Shown in pieces: positions 18,723-26,933 of a stretch of 64,000 bases of DNA (the first letter of the stretch is position 1; the number at the start of each line of letters is the position of its first letter). Where the stretch lies: positions 1,116,001 through 1,180,000 of the forward strand of contig NZ_QPHM01000001.1 in NCBI RefSeq assembly GCF_003336245.1. The letters are read 5' to 3'. The DNA comes from Haloplanus salinus (GTDB lineage: Archaea > Halobacteriota > Halobacteria > Halobacteriales > Haloferacaceae). The notes under the pieces were generated by a model, which was given only the letters and a program-made list of their open reading frames with translations, searched no databases and had not been told where the DNA came from. A program made the position numbers and the translations under genes.

Positions 18723-19300
18723 CGCTCGAACAGTCGGTTACTCAGTTCCTTCAAGTTGTCCTCCCAGACCGTCTCGATGATGGAGTCGAAGGTGTTGTTC
18801 ACGCGGACCCGCGACTCCTCGCTCTCGACGACGACGCCGCCGAGGCAGTCGTGTTCGCCGGCGACGCTGAAGCCCTCGTACCCCTCGAGCAGGTCTTCGA
18901 GCAGTTCCTGATCGTCCGCGCGACCGTAGACGGAGACCGACTCGGTCCCCTCGAACTCCTCGGCGGCCGCGTCGAGGAGCGTCTCGGTCAGCGACCGACG
19001 GCGCTCGCCGTCGATGTCGGCGATGGCGGCCTCGACCGCCTCGCGGACCTCCGCCAGCGCGTCGCGTCGGGCCTCCAGTCGGGCCTGCTTGGCCTCGAGT
19101 TTCGCGCTGGAGACCGTCTGTTCGCGCCGCTGTTCGATCTCGCGGTCGACCTCGGCCTCGCGCTCCTCGCGGATCTCTTCCGCGTCGGCCTCGGCGTCGG
19201 CGATGATCTCTTCGGCGCGCTCGTCGGCTTCCTCGCGGATCTCCTCCGCACGCGCGCGGGCCTCGTCCCGAATGTCCTCGGCGACTGTTTCTAAACTCAT
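18719..19300 (-). CDS. atpE: A-type ATP synthase subunit E (peripheral stalk)
   Basis: 193 residues. The N-terminal half is an unbroken acidic/basic coiled coil (RAEEIREEADERAEEIIADA and beyond, about residues 10-105). The C-terminal half is a globular head ending in DNLKELSNRLFER, which docks to subunit B. With AtpH it forms the peripheral stator. It overlaps atpC by 4 nt and follows atpK by 19 nt. Confidence 0.95.
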   Translation of the reverse strand: MSLETVAEDIRDEARARAEEIREEADERAEEIIADAEADAEEIREEREAEVDREIEQRREQTVSSAKLEAKQARLEARRDALAEVREAVEAAIADIDGERRRSLTETLLDAAAEEFEGTESVSVYGRADDQELLEDLLEGYEGFSVAGEHDCLGGVVVESEESRVRVNNTFDSIIETVWEDNLKELSNRLFER

Positions 19301-19319
19301 GATGAGGGAAAAGGGGTGT

Positions 19320-19580
19320 TCAGACCAGGAACACGACGACCAGCGCGAGGATCACGAGTGTCTCCGGCAGGACGGTGAGAATCAGGCTCTGGACGAAAAG
19401 GTCCTGATCCTCCGCGACGGCGCCGACGGCGGCCGCGCCGATGCCACGCTCGGCGTACCCTGCGCCGAAAGCGGCCAGCCCGACGGCCAGCGCCGCGGCG
19501 GCCGGAGCCGTGATGGCCGGTGCGGCTGCCCCTTCTGCCTGCAGTACGACGGATGCCAGCTGCGTTGCGAGTTCGTACAT
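19320..19580 (-). CDS. atpK: A-type ATP synthase c-ring subunit K
   Basis: An 86-residue two-helix proteolipid that forms the proton-translocating ring. Helix 1 is rich in Ala/Gly (AAALAVGLAAFGAGYAERG). Helix 2 carries the proton-binding glutamate in LTVLPETLVILALV (about residue 73). Only one hairpin is present, so each monomer carries one site. A 188-bp gap after atpI contains an AT box (CTTTATGAC, minus strand, about 19644-19654), which could give this high-copy subunit extra transcription. Confidence 0.95.
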   Translation of the reverse strand: MYELATQLASVVLQAEGAAAPAITAPAAAALAVGLAAFGAGYAERGIGAAAVGAVAEDQDLFVQSLILTVLPETLVILALVVVFLV

Positions 19581-19768
19581 TGTGTGTAGTGGTGTGGAGT
19601 CCGATTAGTCGTCTCCGAACATCCCGTAGTTGCCCCGACGACCGTCATAAAGCTTCCCAAACCGATCCGTGAAAACTGCCGAATACGGGAGCGAAACCGG
19701 CTTCTACTGGGTCGTCGTCCGGTACGACGTGACACGGAAGAGCGGGTCGCGGCAACCCCCCGTTCCGC

Positions 19769-22009
19769 TCAGTCCTCGGTCGTGTACCGTCGCTCGTAGC
19801 CGAACGGCTCGTACTCCCGACCGCCGCCGCCGTAGAACTTCCCGAAGAACTCCACGTACTCGAGACGCACCGCCTGCAGGCCGGCGCTCGTCACGCCGAG
19901 CGCGAGGACGAGCGCGTGGCCGAGCACGAGGACGAGAAGGCCGACGATCAGCATGGCCGGTCCGGAGTGGACCAGCCCGCCGAACATGATCTCCGTCACT
20001 TCGTGGCCGTGGGACATCGTCCCCACCTCCGGCATGTGGCCGAGGCCGAAGTGGAACGCCGCCTCGGACCCTTCGCCGGTGACGTACACGCCGAAAAACA
20101 GCAGGTTGACCGTGAAGGCCATCCCCGCCTTCGCCAGCAGCACCGCGGCGATCCGGGTGTACGACAGCGCGTTCACCAGCACGTTCAGGAACTCGATGGC
20201 TTCGACCGGTTCGCCCACGACGAGCAGGACCAGCCCCAGGAAGAACGCCCCGAGGCCGAGGAACCCGACGAGTTGCGGGAAGCCGTTGAACCCGAGCGCG
20301 TAGGTGGCTTCGACCGCCGCGACGCCCTCCGGCGCGACGCCCGACCCGTCGAAGATGGTGAACATGAAGTCGGGTGTGGCGCTGATGACGTCGGGCGAGA
20401 GGATGGCGATCCAGAGCCCGTTCAGCATCAGGATCCACGACCCGCTCTCGAAGAGCGCGTGTTTCGCGTCGTGCAGTTCGAGGTTCTCGACGAAGTCGAA
20501 GACGTAGCCCACGTTGAGGTGGAGGATGCCCACCAGGATGCTCACGACCAACCACGTCAGGGCGTAGGACTGCCCCGCAGGCGAGAGCCCCTTCTCCATC
20601 GGCGGATGCGAGAGACCGAGCGCACCCTCCCAGAAGTACGTCGCGATCACGTGCAGACCGAAGAGTTCGCCGTAGAGGATGCCAAAGAGCATCGTAAAGA
20701 GGCCGGCGAAGATGGTGACGCCGCCCATACTCTTGAACGCCTCACCCTCGAAGTTCGAGTAGAGGTAGTACCCGATCAGGGTGTACAGCGCCCCGTAGCC
20801 GAGGTCACCGATCATGAACCCGAAGAAGGCCGGGAACGTCAGGAAGAGCACGACCGTGGGGTCGAACTCGTCGTACTTCGGCCGGCTGACGGCCTGCGTC
20901 AGGATCTCGAACGGCCTGACGACGCCGGGGTTGTTCGGGATGACCGGCGGCGAGTCGTCGCGCATGACGACCGAACCGCCGCCGTCGGCGCGGACCTCGT
21001 CCCCGCCGTCGGCGGCCGCCGTGCCCCCGGCGCTGCCGGCGACGACTTCCTCGTGGACCTCGCTGCCGTCGGAGGCGAAAGCCGCACGCTCCAGTTCCTC
21101 GACCTCGGCGTGATCGCCGACGGCGTCGGTGATCGTCGCCGCGAAGTCGGTGTACTCGGCGGTCGGAATCCACCCTTCGGCGACGAACGCGTTGTCGGTC
21201 GTCGCGAAGGAGAGCGGCGCTTCGCGTTTCTGTACGTCGATCGAAAGCTTCTCTTCGGCGGCCAGCAGGAAGCCGGCCGCGTCGAGTTTCACCTCGTTCA
21301 GTTCGTTCTCGACGGAGCGAAGTTTGGTTTCGAGCTGCTGTTGTCGGTGTTCGAGCTCCGCGACGTACTCCTCGGGCGCCCCCTCGGCGTCGGGGACCTC
21401 GATGGCCGTGAAGTCGATGCCGACCAGCGCGTCGGTGAGCACGTCTTCGTCCGCGCTCTCGGCCGGGCGGACGAACGCCGCGACGATGCCATCCTCGGCG
21501 AACAGCTCGACGGCGTCGATGCCGCCGGCGTCGACGATGGCGCGTTCGACGGCCTCGCGTTCGCCCTCGCCGACGATCACGTCGAGCGTCTCGTAACCCG
21601 AGAGCAGGTCGAGGTCGATACCGAGCGTCGCGAACGGCTCGACGGCCGCGATCCGCTCCTCCACCTGGCCGAGCTCCGTCCGAATCTCGTCGCGTCGGTC
21701 CTCGAGCTCGTTGACTCGCTCCCGAATCTCGCCGAGTTCCTCCTCGAGCGCCTCGTCGGTGACGATACGCGTCGGGCCGGCGTCCTCGGCGTCGACGTCG
21801 AGGATGCTCTCGATGGAGCGAACCGTCACCAGCTTCTCGGAGGCCGCCTCGGCGCCGTCTGTCGGGTTGCCCGGTTCGAACCCCTCCCAGGACCCGTCGT
21901 AGTCGGTGACGTGAAGCAGGTTACAGTCGTGGACCGCCTCGACGACGTCGTCCATGACCCCCTGCGATCCCGTCACCGAGACCTTGCTCATTTGCTCAGG
22001 TCTGAGCAT
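19769..22009 (-). CDS. atpI: A-type ATP synthase subunit I (a)
   Basis: 746 residues. An N-terminal cytoplasmic coiled-coil arm (about 1-350) is followed by eight membrane helices that carry the two proton half-channels against the c-ring. The segments FLTFPAFFGFMIGDLGYGAL near residue 395 and LNVLVNALSYTRIAAVLLA near 620 are typical; the Arg in SYTRIAA is the conserved channel residue. An acidic Gly/Ala-rich insert (AGSAGGTAAADGGDEVRADG, about 325-345) lies just before the membrane part, as in other haloarchaeal homologues. It overlaps atpH by 14 nt. Confidence 0.97.
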   Translation of the reverse strand: MLRPEQMSKVSVTGSQGVMDDVVEAVHDCNLLHVTDYDGSWEGFEPGNPTDGAEAASEKLVTVRSIESILDVDAEDAGPTRIVTDEALEEELGEIRERVNELEDRRDEIRTELGQVEERIAAVEPFATLGIDLDLLSGYETLDVIVGEGEREAVERAIVDAGGIDAVELFAEDGIVAAFVRPAESADEDVLTDALVGIDFTAIEVPDAEGAPEEYVAELEHRQQQLETKLRSVENELNEVKLDAAGFLLAAEEKLSIDVQKREAPLSFATTDNAFVAEGWIPTAEYTDFAATITDAVGDHAEVEELERAAFASDGSEVHEEVVAGSAGGTAAADGGDEVRADGGGSVVMRDDSPPVIPNNPGVVRPFEILTQAVSRPKYDEFDPTVVLFLTFPAFFGFMIGDLGYGALYTLIGYYLYSNFEGEAFKSMGGVTIFAGLFTMLFGILYGELFGLHVIATYFWEGALGLSHPPMEKGLSPAGQSYALTWLVVSILVGILHLNVGYVFDFVENLELHDAKHALFESGSWILMLNGLWIAILSPDVISATPDFMFTIFDGSGVAPEGVAAVEATYALGFNGFPQLVGFLGLGAFFLGLVLLVVGEPVEAIEFLNVLVNALSYTRIAAVLLAKAGMAFTVNLLFFGVYVTGEGSEAAFHFGLGHMPEVGTMSHGHEVTEIMFGGLVHSGPAMLIVGLLVLVLGHALVLALGVTSAGLQAVRLEYVEFFGKFYGGGGREYEPFGYERRYTTED

Positions 22010-22328
22010 GCACCGCCTCCTCGAACTGTGTGATGGCGTACTCGACCGCCTCGTCCATCTGCGATTCGGCCTGGGCGATGAGTTCCTCGCGAGCCGCCTG
22101 CCCCTCTTCGCGGATCTCCGTCGCTTCGGCCTCGATCTCCGATTCGGCTTCGTCGAGGCGGCGCTCGGCTGCCTCCTCGGCCTCTTCCTCGGCCTCGGCG
22201 CGAATCTCGTCTGCGCGCTCGCGCGCCTCCGCGATCCGATCGTCGCGGTCCTGTGACGCCTCCGCGACGATCTCCTCGGCCTCCTCCTCGGCCGCCTTGA
22301 TCCGTTCGAGAACCTCTGGTCTCGGCAT
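21996..22328 (-). CDS. atpH: A-type ATP synthase subunit H (peripheral stalk)
   Basis: A 110-residue coiled coil that pairs with subunit E in the stator. It starts MPRPEVLERIKAAEEEAEEI and stays helical and highly charged throughout. The open frame extends upstream another 177 nt, but that part overlaps the preceding gene and is Arg-rich, so the ATG at 22328 is used. It heads the ATP synthase operon. Confidence 0.93.
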   Translation of the reverse strand: MPRPEVLERIKAAEEEAEEIVAEASQDRDDRIAEARERADEIRAEAEEEAEEAAERRLDEAESEIEAEATEIREEGQAAREELIAQAESQMDEAVEYAITQFEEAVHAQT

Positions 22329-22349
22329 ACTACTGATCGTTGGGAACTT

Positions 22350-22361
22350 GCGCAATCGGCG
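22350..22361 (-). promoter_or_regulatory. Candidate promoter of the atp operon
   Basis: On the minus strand ACCTTATACGCC lies 22-33 nt before the atpH ATG, the expected place of a TATA box for a leaderless or near-leaderless haloarchaeal transcript. No ACTAGT element is nearby, so this end of the operon shows no sign of Bat control. Confidence 0.5.
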
Positions 22362-22405
22362 TATAAGGTGTTTGCGGAACGGTGCTACCGGGATCGAGGC
22401 CGGCC

Positions 22406-22636
22406 TCACTCCGTCAGCGGGAGGACGACCCCGAACACGAGCGGCGAGAGCAGAAAGAGGGCGACGCCGAGCACTTCGGCGTCGAACAGGAGCGTCGCCT
22501 CCCACGCCGGGAGTCGGCGTCCGAGGGCGTGGGCGCCGAGTTCGCCCGCCGCGCCGACCGCGAACAGACAGAGACCGAGTATCGTCCCGCGTTTCGCCAG
22601 CGTCGGGTAGTCGAGGTCGCCGTAGCGTCCAGTCAT
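22406..22636 (-). CDS. Haloarchaeal small membrane protein upstream of atpH
   Basis: 76 residues from the ATG at 22636: MTGRYGDLDYPTLAKRGTIL, then two membrane helices (about 15-35 and 50-72). It sits 77 nt upstream of atpH on the same strand. I recall a conserved hypothetical of this type at the head of the haloarchaeal atp cluster. It might assist c-ring or stator assembly, which is a guess from position. Longer frames upstream of this ATG look non-coding. Confidence 0.75.
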   Translation of the reverse strand: MTGRYGDLDYPTLAKRGTILGLCLFAVGAAGELGAHALGRRLPAWEATLLFDAEVLGVALFLLSPLVFGVVLPLTE

Positions 22637-22724
22637 ATCGGCTTCCGATCGGCCGACTCGATCAAAGAGCCTTTCGCTTCGGCGAACCGAAAGAGCCACA
22701 ACGGGCACCCACCCGTCCGTAGGT

Positions 22725-22976
22725 ATGAACACGACACTGCTCGAACTGCTCCCCCAACTGCTCGAACTCTTGGCGTTCGGACTCGGAAGCGTCGGGCTCT
22801 CGGTGTTCGGCCTCTACGTCGAACGGTTCGCCATCGCCACCGTCGAGAGCGGGCAGATCACACTCGGCGTGTGGATGGCGTTCGTGGGCGCGATGGCGTT
22901 CTACTTCGCCTACCTGATGAGCACCGACAAGTTCCGGCCGAAACTGGCGGCGGTGCGACGGCAACTGGCGGACTGA
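22725..22976 (+). CDS. Small membrane protein, 83 aa
   Basis: The ATG at 22725 gives MNTTLLELLPQLLELLAFGL, then two or three hydrophobic stretches and a basic C-terminus (DKFRPKLAAVRRQLAD). It is divergent from the membrane gene before atpH, with 88 bp between them. The family is not recognised. The regular hydrophobic/charged pattern and a start about 30 nt after an AT-poor region make it a probable but unproven gene. Confidence 0.65.
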   Translation: MNTTLLELLPQLLELLAFGLGSVGLSVFGLYVERFAIATVESGQITLGVWMAFVGAMAFYFAYLMSTDKFRPKLAAVRRQLAD

Positions 22977-23023
22977 CTGCGGGTAGCGTCTCCTTGCGTC
23001 GCGTCCCAACAACCGGATCGAAC

Positions 23024-23143
23024 CCTACACCAGCGGCGTCCGTTCCACCACGGTCCCAGTCCCACCTTTTACTCGCTCGCTTCCCTCACTCGCAAAAGCT
23101 GGACCAAAACCTACACCAGCGGTGTCCGTTCCACCACGGTGCC
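23024..23143. repeat. Direct repeat: duplicated 3' end of the radical SAM gene
   Basis: A 33-bp sequence at 23024-23056 (CTACACCAGCGGCGTCCGTT and on) recurs at 23111-23143 with two mismatches. The second copy is the true 3' end of the radical SAM gene, encoding TVVERTPLV and the stop. The first copy lies 87 bp beyond the stop, so the gene terminus was duplicated downstream. Confidence 0.85.
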
Positions 23144-24106
23144 GTCGACCGTCGGATACTGCTCGACGATTTCGCCCTCGCCCACGTCGCCCTCGTCGAC
23201 CATCTCCTCTAGGAGCCACCACGCGAGTTCGACGTGGTCGGATTTGACCGTGTAGAACTCCTCGGGGACGCCGAGTTCCTGCAGACGCTGTTCGGTTACC
23301 CACGTCTTGCCGTAGACGAGGGTGCCGTCGTCGGTCACCTCGTCGAACTCCCGACGGATCTTTCGGGCCATCCGCTTCAAGCGGCGGCGGTGCTGGGCGG
23401 CGTCTTTGAACACCGAGGTACAGAAGTAGACGCGGTCGTGGTCGCCCATCACTGAAAGGATCTCCTCTTTCGGCGACTCCACCGCGCTCATGTGACCCTC
23501 GCGGAGGTCGTACCCCTTCTCCTGCATCCGACGGTAGTTGCCGTCGGACATCTCGAACTCGTTGACGTTGCAGAACTCCGCCGCCCCTTCGTCCAAGAAG
23601 TCGAGGAACTCGGGTTCGGCACGGATCCCGGGAATCTCGAACGCGGGCGTCAGCCCCTCTTCGCGGGCGACGTACAGGATCTCTTCCCACTCGGTGCCGT
23701 GGAGGTCACCCCACAGGTCCAGCGGCGGGTGGAAGCGAATCTCGTCCAGCCCCGCTTCGGAGAGGCGGCGCATGTTCTCCCGGCCGCCCGTGATCCCCGT
23801 GTAGAGGTGGGTGTGGTGGTCCTCGCCGAACTCCTCTTTCAGCAGGGAGAGGTAGTGACAGGTCCGGTCGAGGGCCTCCTGGGGTTCGCCGCCCGTGATG
23901 GAGGTGCCGAGGGCGTCCATCCGATGGGCCTCGGTCAACACGTCCTCGTCGCTCTCGACTTCCCGCTCGTTGGCGTAGACGGTGTCGACGTTCTTTCGAT
24001 TCTCCCCGAGCGGGCAGTAGAAGCAGTCGCGCTGGTCGCAGTAGCCGTAGACGAACAGCACCATCTTTCCGCCCTTGGCGCACTGTTCACAGCCCTTCGA
24101 GATCAT
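23111..24106 (-). CDS. Radical SAM protein of unknown reaction
   Basis: 331 residues with the cluster-binding motif in YCDQRDCFYCPLGE near residue 22, spaced as Cx4CxxC rather than the classic Cx3CxxC. A SAM-binding GGEP motif (TSITGGEPQEALDR) is near 72. The upstream CEQCAKGGKMVLF adds a CxxC at residues 6-9. The barrel continues to about 230, and the C-terminal third has a mixed alpha/beta tail. Family members reduce SAM to a 5'-deoxyadenosyl radical. The substrate cannot be read from sequence. The start at 24106 is an ATG. The terminal codons are duplicated just downstream. Confidence 0.88.
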   Translation of the reverse strand: MISKGCEQCAKGGKMVLFVYGYCDQRDCFYCPLGENRKNVDTVYANEREVESDEDVLTEAHRMDALGTSITGGEPQEALDRTCHYLSLLKEEFGEDHHTHLYTGITGGRENMRRLSEAGLDEIRFHPPLDLWGDLHGTEWEEILYVAREEGLTPAFEIPGIRAEPEFLDFLDEGAAEFCNVNEFEMSDGNYRRMQEKGYDLREGHMSAVESPKEEILSVMGDHDRVYFCTSVFKDAAQHRRRLKRMARKIRREFDEVTDDGTLVYGKTWVTEQRLQELGVPEEFYTVKSDHVELAWWLLEEMVDEGDVGEGEIVEQYPTVDGTVVERTPLV

Positions 24107-24196
24107 TCGTTATAGGCAGGTCGACCCCGAGAAGGGAAAAGCCGTCGGTACGGATCGAACCGACCGTTTAGGGTCGTCGCTCGCATACCGGGGCGT

Positions 24197-24778
24197 ATGC
24201 CGTACGATCCCGACTCAACGGCGCTCGTCGTCGTCGACATGCAGAACGGGTTCTGTCACCCCGACGGGAGCCTCTACGCCCCAGCGAGCGAAGCCGCAAT
24301 CGACGACGTGGCGGCGCTCGTCCGCCGCGCCCACGACGCCGGCGCCCGCGTCGTCTACACCCGCGACGTCCATCCCCCCGAACAGTTCGACGACGCCCAC
24401 TACTACGACGAGTTCGAGCGCTGGGGGGAGCACGTCCTCGAAGGCTCGTGGGAGGCGGAACTCGTCGACGAACTCGACGTGGCGCCGGCCGACCACGTCG
24501 TCGAGAAACACACCTACGACGCGTTCCACGAGACGGACCTCGACGGCTGGCTCTCGGCGCGCGGCATCGACGACCTGCTCATCTGTGGCACCCTCGCCAA
24601 CGTCTGCGTCCTCCACACCGCCGGCAGTGCGGGCCTTCGCGACTACCGCCCCGTCCTCGTCGAGGACGCCATCGGCTACATCGACGAAGCCGACCACGAG
24701 TACGCCCTCGACCACGCCGACTGGCTGTTCGGCGAGACGACGACCCGCGACGCCGTCGGCTTCCGACCGACCTGCTAG
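24197..24778 (+). CDS. Isochorismatase-family cysteine hydrolase (nicotinamidase-like)
   Basis: 193 residues with the catalytic triad of the isochorismatase/nicotinamidase superfamily: Asp in VVVDMQNGF (about 14), Lys in VEKHTYDAF (about 101) and Cys in GTLANVCVLHTA (about 137). A cis-peptide motif (LANV) precedes the Cys. HPPEQFDD near 56 offers the histidines used for zinc by nicotinamidases. Conversion of nicotinamide to nicotinate in NAD salvage is the likeliest reaction, though other amidases share this fold. It is followed 44 nt later by nikR. Confidence 0.85.
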   Translation: MPYDPDSTALVVVDMQNGFCHPDGSLYAPASEAAIDDVAALVRRAHDAGARVVYTRDVHPPEQFDDAHYYDEFERWGEHVLEGSWEAELVDELDVAPADHVVEKHTYDAFHETDLDGWLSARGIDDLLICGTLANVCVLHTAGSAGLRDYRPVLVEDAIGYIDEADHEYALDHADWLFGETTTRDAVGFRPTC

Positions 24779-24787
24779 CCGGTTTAG

Positions 24788-24802
24788 GAATTATTAATAT
24801 TC
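24788..24802 (+). promoter_or_regulatory. TATA-like palindromic element before nikR
   Basis: GAATTATTAATATTC lies 21-35 nt before the nikR ATG. It works as a TATA box by position, and its outer arms (GAAT and ATTC) are inverted, so it could also be an autoregulatory operator. No classic NikR operator is visible. Confidence 0.45.
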
Positions 24803-24822
24803 GAACGGCCATGGGTTAATAC

Positions 24823-25251
24823 ATGACCGTCGTCAGCATCTCGATGCCCGAGGAGTTGGTGGAGCGAATCGACGCGTTCGCCGACGAACACGGCTACACC
24901 GGCCGGAGCGAAGTCGTCCGCGAGGCGTCGCGGAACCTGCTCGGCGAGTTCGAGGACAAGCGACTGGCGGACCGCGACCTCATGGCCGTCGTCACGGTCA
25001 TCTTCGACTACGAGACGACGAGCGTCGAGGAGCGGATGATGGGCCTCCGCCACGACTACGAGGGCCTCGTCGTCGCCAACTTCCACAGCCACGTCGGCTC
25101 CCACTACTGCATGGAACTGTTCGTCCTCGAAGGGCAGTTGGAGACCATCTCGACGTTCGTCGGCAAGATCCGGGCGACGAAAGACACCCTCAGTGTCGAC
25201 TACTCGGTGATGCCCGTCGACGAGTTCGGGCCGTTCGCGTCGCCCGAATAG
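24823..25251 (+). CDS. nikR: Nickel-responsive regulator NikR
   Basis: 142 residues. An N-terminal ribbon-helix-helix ([20 protein letters not shown], about 1-45) binds DNA. The C-terminal ACT-like domain carries the nickel site in [18 protein letters not shown]: the HxH, His and Cys spacing matches the square-planar ligands of NikR. It represses nickel uptake when nickel is plentiful. No nickel transporter is adjacent, so its targets are elsewhere or it controls the neighbouring hydrolase. It follows a palindromic AT box. Confidence 0.93.
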   Translation: MTVVSISMPEELVERIDAFADEHGYTGRSEVVREASRNLLGEFEDKRLADRDLMAVVTVIFDYETTSVEERMMGLRHDYEGLVVANFHSHVGSHYCMELFVLEGQLETISTFVGKIRATKDTLSVDYSVMPVDEFGPFASPE

Positions 25252-25254
25252 GGG

Positions 25255-25534
25255 CGTCCCGGTCGCTTGCTCCACCACGAGCGCCTTCGCGCCAAGCGAG
25301 TGACGCGGAGCGCGGGCGTAGCGGTGGACACCCGTCCCCTCGAACGCGTGTTCGAACCGCACGCCGGGGTCCGTCTCCACCGCGCTCCCGATGTCGGCGT
25401 CCTCGGGGGCGGTCCGGTGAGGACCGTCAGTCCACGCGCGGCGAACGGTCGTGCCGGTCGGCACGCGGGCCGCCGGCGGCGAGAGGATGAACTCGCTCCG
25501 GCCTTCGGCGGAGCCGACGGTGAGGAGTGACGAG
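25255..25534 (-). pseudogene. Halocyanin (blue copper) domain, decayed
   Basis: The minus strand reads in one frame from just after a TAG (about 25535): EFILSPPAARVPTGTTVRRA, WTDGPHRTAPEDADIGSAVE, FEHAFEGTGVHRYARAPRHS, LGAKALVVE. This follows the halocyanin/plastocyanin pattern (GTTV-W-WT, GxxFEHTFExxGxYxYxCxPH, GMKGxVVV). The N-terminus with its signal and lipobox is missing, and no stop ends it before nikR. The copper Cys is Arg, the Met ligand is Ala, and the His is displaced. The first His (GPH) remains. I infer a truncated, non-functional relic between convergent nikR and divergent alaX. Confidence 0.7.
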
Positions 25535-25617
25535 GACTACCCCCGCCGGCCGGTCGTCGTGGAGTCGCCGGAGCCACCCCCGGACGGTTTTTGTGTCCCG
25601 CTCGCCATCCACCCCGC

Positions 25618-26328
25618 ATGACCGAACTCCGCTACCTCCCCGACGACGACGACGTGACCGAGTTCGAGGCGACGGTCGTCGAGACGACCGCCGACTACGT
25701 GATCCTCGACGGCACCCACTTCTACCCCGGCGGCGGCGGGCAACCGGCCGACCGCGGGGCGCTCTCGTGGCCCGGCGGCGAGGCCGCCGTCGTCGACGCC
25801 CGAAAGAACCACGGCGACGTGCGACACTACGTCGACGATGTGAGGGGGGAACTCCCCGGGGTCGGGACGACCGTCGCCGGCCGGATCGACGCCGAGCGCC
25901 GCGACCGCCTCACCCGCCTCCACACCGCCCAGCACGTCGTCTCCCGTGTCGTTCTCGACGAGTACGGGGCGGCGACGGTCGGGAACGGCCTCTCGACGGA
26001 CGGCGGCTGGGTCGAGTTCGAGGGGGCCGATGTCGACGTGGCCGAAATCGAGCGACTGACGAACGCCGCCGTCGACCGCGACCTCGCCGTCCACAAGGCC
26101 GAACGTCCCCGTGCCGTCGTCGAAGACGCGGTGCCCGAGGGACGGGCACAGCTCGATCTGATCCCCGACCACGTCGATCCGATGCGCGTCGTCGACGTCG
26201 AAGGCTTCGACGTCTGCCCCTGTGGCGGCACGCACGTCGACGCCCTCGGCGACATCGGGACCGTCCGGATCACGGGGGCGTCGGCCGAGGACGGCGTCAC
26301 GCGGGTCGCGTTCGACGTGACGCCGTAA
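25618..26328 (+). CDS. alaX: Alanyl-tRNA editing protein AlaX
   Basis: A 236-residue trans-editing enzyme related to the AlaRS editing domain. It deacylates Ser- or Gly-charged tRNA-Ala. The zinc ligands are visible: HxxxH in LHTAQHVVS (about residues 103-107), and Cys and His in CPCGGTHVD near 205-209. The N-terminal beta-barrel with FYPGGGGQPAD is also conserved. The length fits the medium AlaX-M type. The ATG at 25618 is chosen; the upstream 27 nt in frame belong to the promoter region. Confidence 0.93.
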   Translation: MTELRYLPDDDDVTEFEATVVETTADYVILDGTHFYPGGGGQPADRGALSWPGGEAAVVDARKNHGDVRHYVDDVRGELPGVGTTVAGRIDAERRDRLTRLHTAQHVVSRVVLDEYGAATVGNGLSTDGGWVEFEGADVDVAEIERLTNAAVDRDLAVHKAERPRAVVEDAVPEGRAQLDLIPDHVDPMRVVDVEGFDVCPCGGTHVDALGDIGTVRITGASAEDGVTRVAFDVTP

Positions 26329-26450
26329 CGTTCGCCAGCGGACGGTTCGGCGAACGTCGCGCCCCCGTAGTCGCTCGTGCGTCGGGTGCGTACCACCCGA
26401 TAGACGCCGAGTCACGCGTCGCCGGTGGCGACGCGCCGGCGACGACTACC

Positions 26451-26888
26451 ATGGGAGCGGACAGCGACGAAGGGTACGAAGCGGTGTATCGCACGGCGAT
26501 GCCGTCGGTGGCGTCGGTCCACGTCTCGCATCCCGACACGGAGGGCGGCGCCGGCGCCGGACCGGGGGTCGTCTACGACGCGGACGGCCACCTCGTCACG
26601 AACCAACACGTCGTCGGAGGGGCGAGTGAGGTGGACCTCCGGTTCGCCGAGGGCGACTGGCGGGTCGGCCGCGTCGGCGGCGGCGACGTCGTCGTGGGGG
26701 TAGAGGGGACGCGCATCGACTCCCACGAGGCGCTGGTCCGCTATCTCGTCACCGAGGAGCCGGGCGGGACGGTCGACCTGCGGGTCGTCCGCGGCGGCCG
26801 CGAGACGAGCGAGCACGTCCGGTTGGAGGCGCGGCCGGATCCCGGCGACGGAGCGGACGGCCGCCGGCGGCGGCTCCGGGGGCGCTGA
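26451..26888 (+). pseudogene. HtrA/DegP serine protease with catalytic core deleted
   Basis: The 145-residue product begins like a haloarchaeal HtrA: PSVASVHVSH, GPGVVYDADGHLVTNQHVVG (catalytic His) and EVDLRFAEGDWRVGRV. It then jumps straight to the end of the PDZ domain, GGGDVVVGVEGTRIDSHEAL and RYLVTEEPGGTVDLRVVRGG. The segment that should hold the catalytic Asp, the GNSGGP serine and most of the PDZ domain is absent, an in-frame loss of roughly 180-200 residues compared with the family. The signal peptide is also missing. It cannot be an active protease. A retained peptide-binding stub is possible but unlikely. Confidence 0.8.
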
Positions 26889-26933
26889 CTCGAAAGCGAC
26901 GCATCCAAACGCCCCGCCACGCTACGGACCCCA

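Noticed and set aside
23025-23690. A second radical SAM-like frame ending in VERTPLV
   Set aside because: It shares the ending only because the gene terminus was duplicated. The rest is an out-of-frame shadow.
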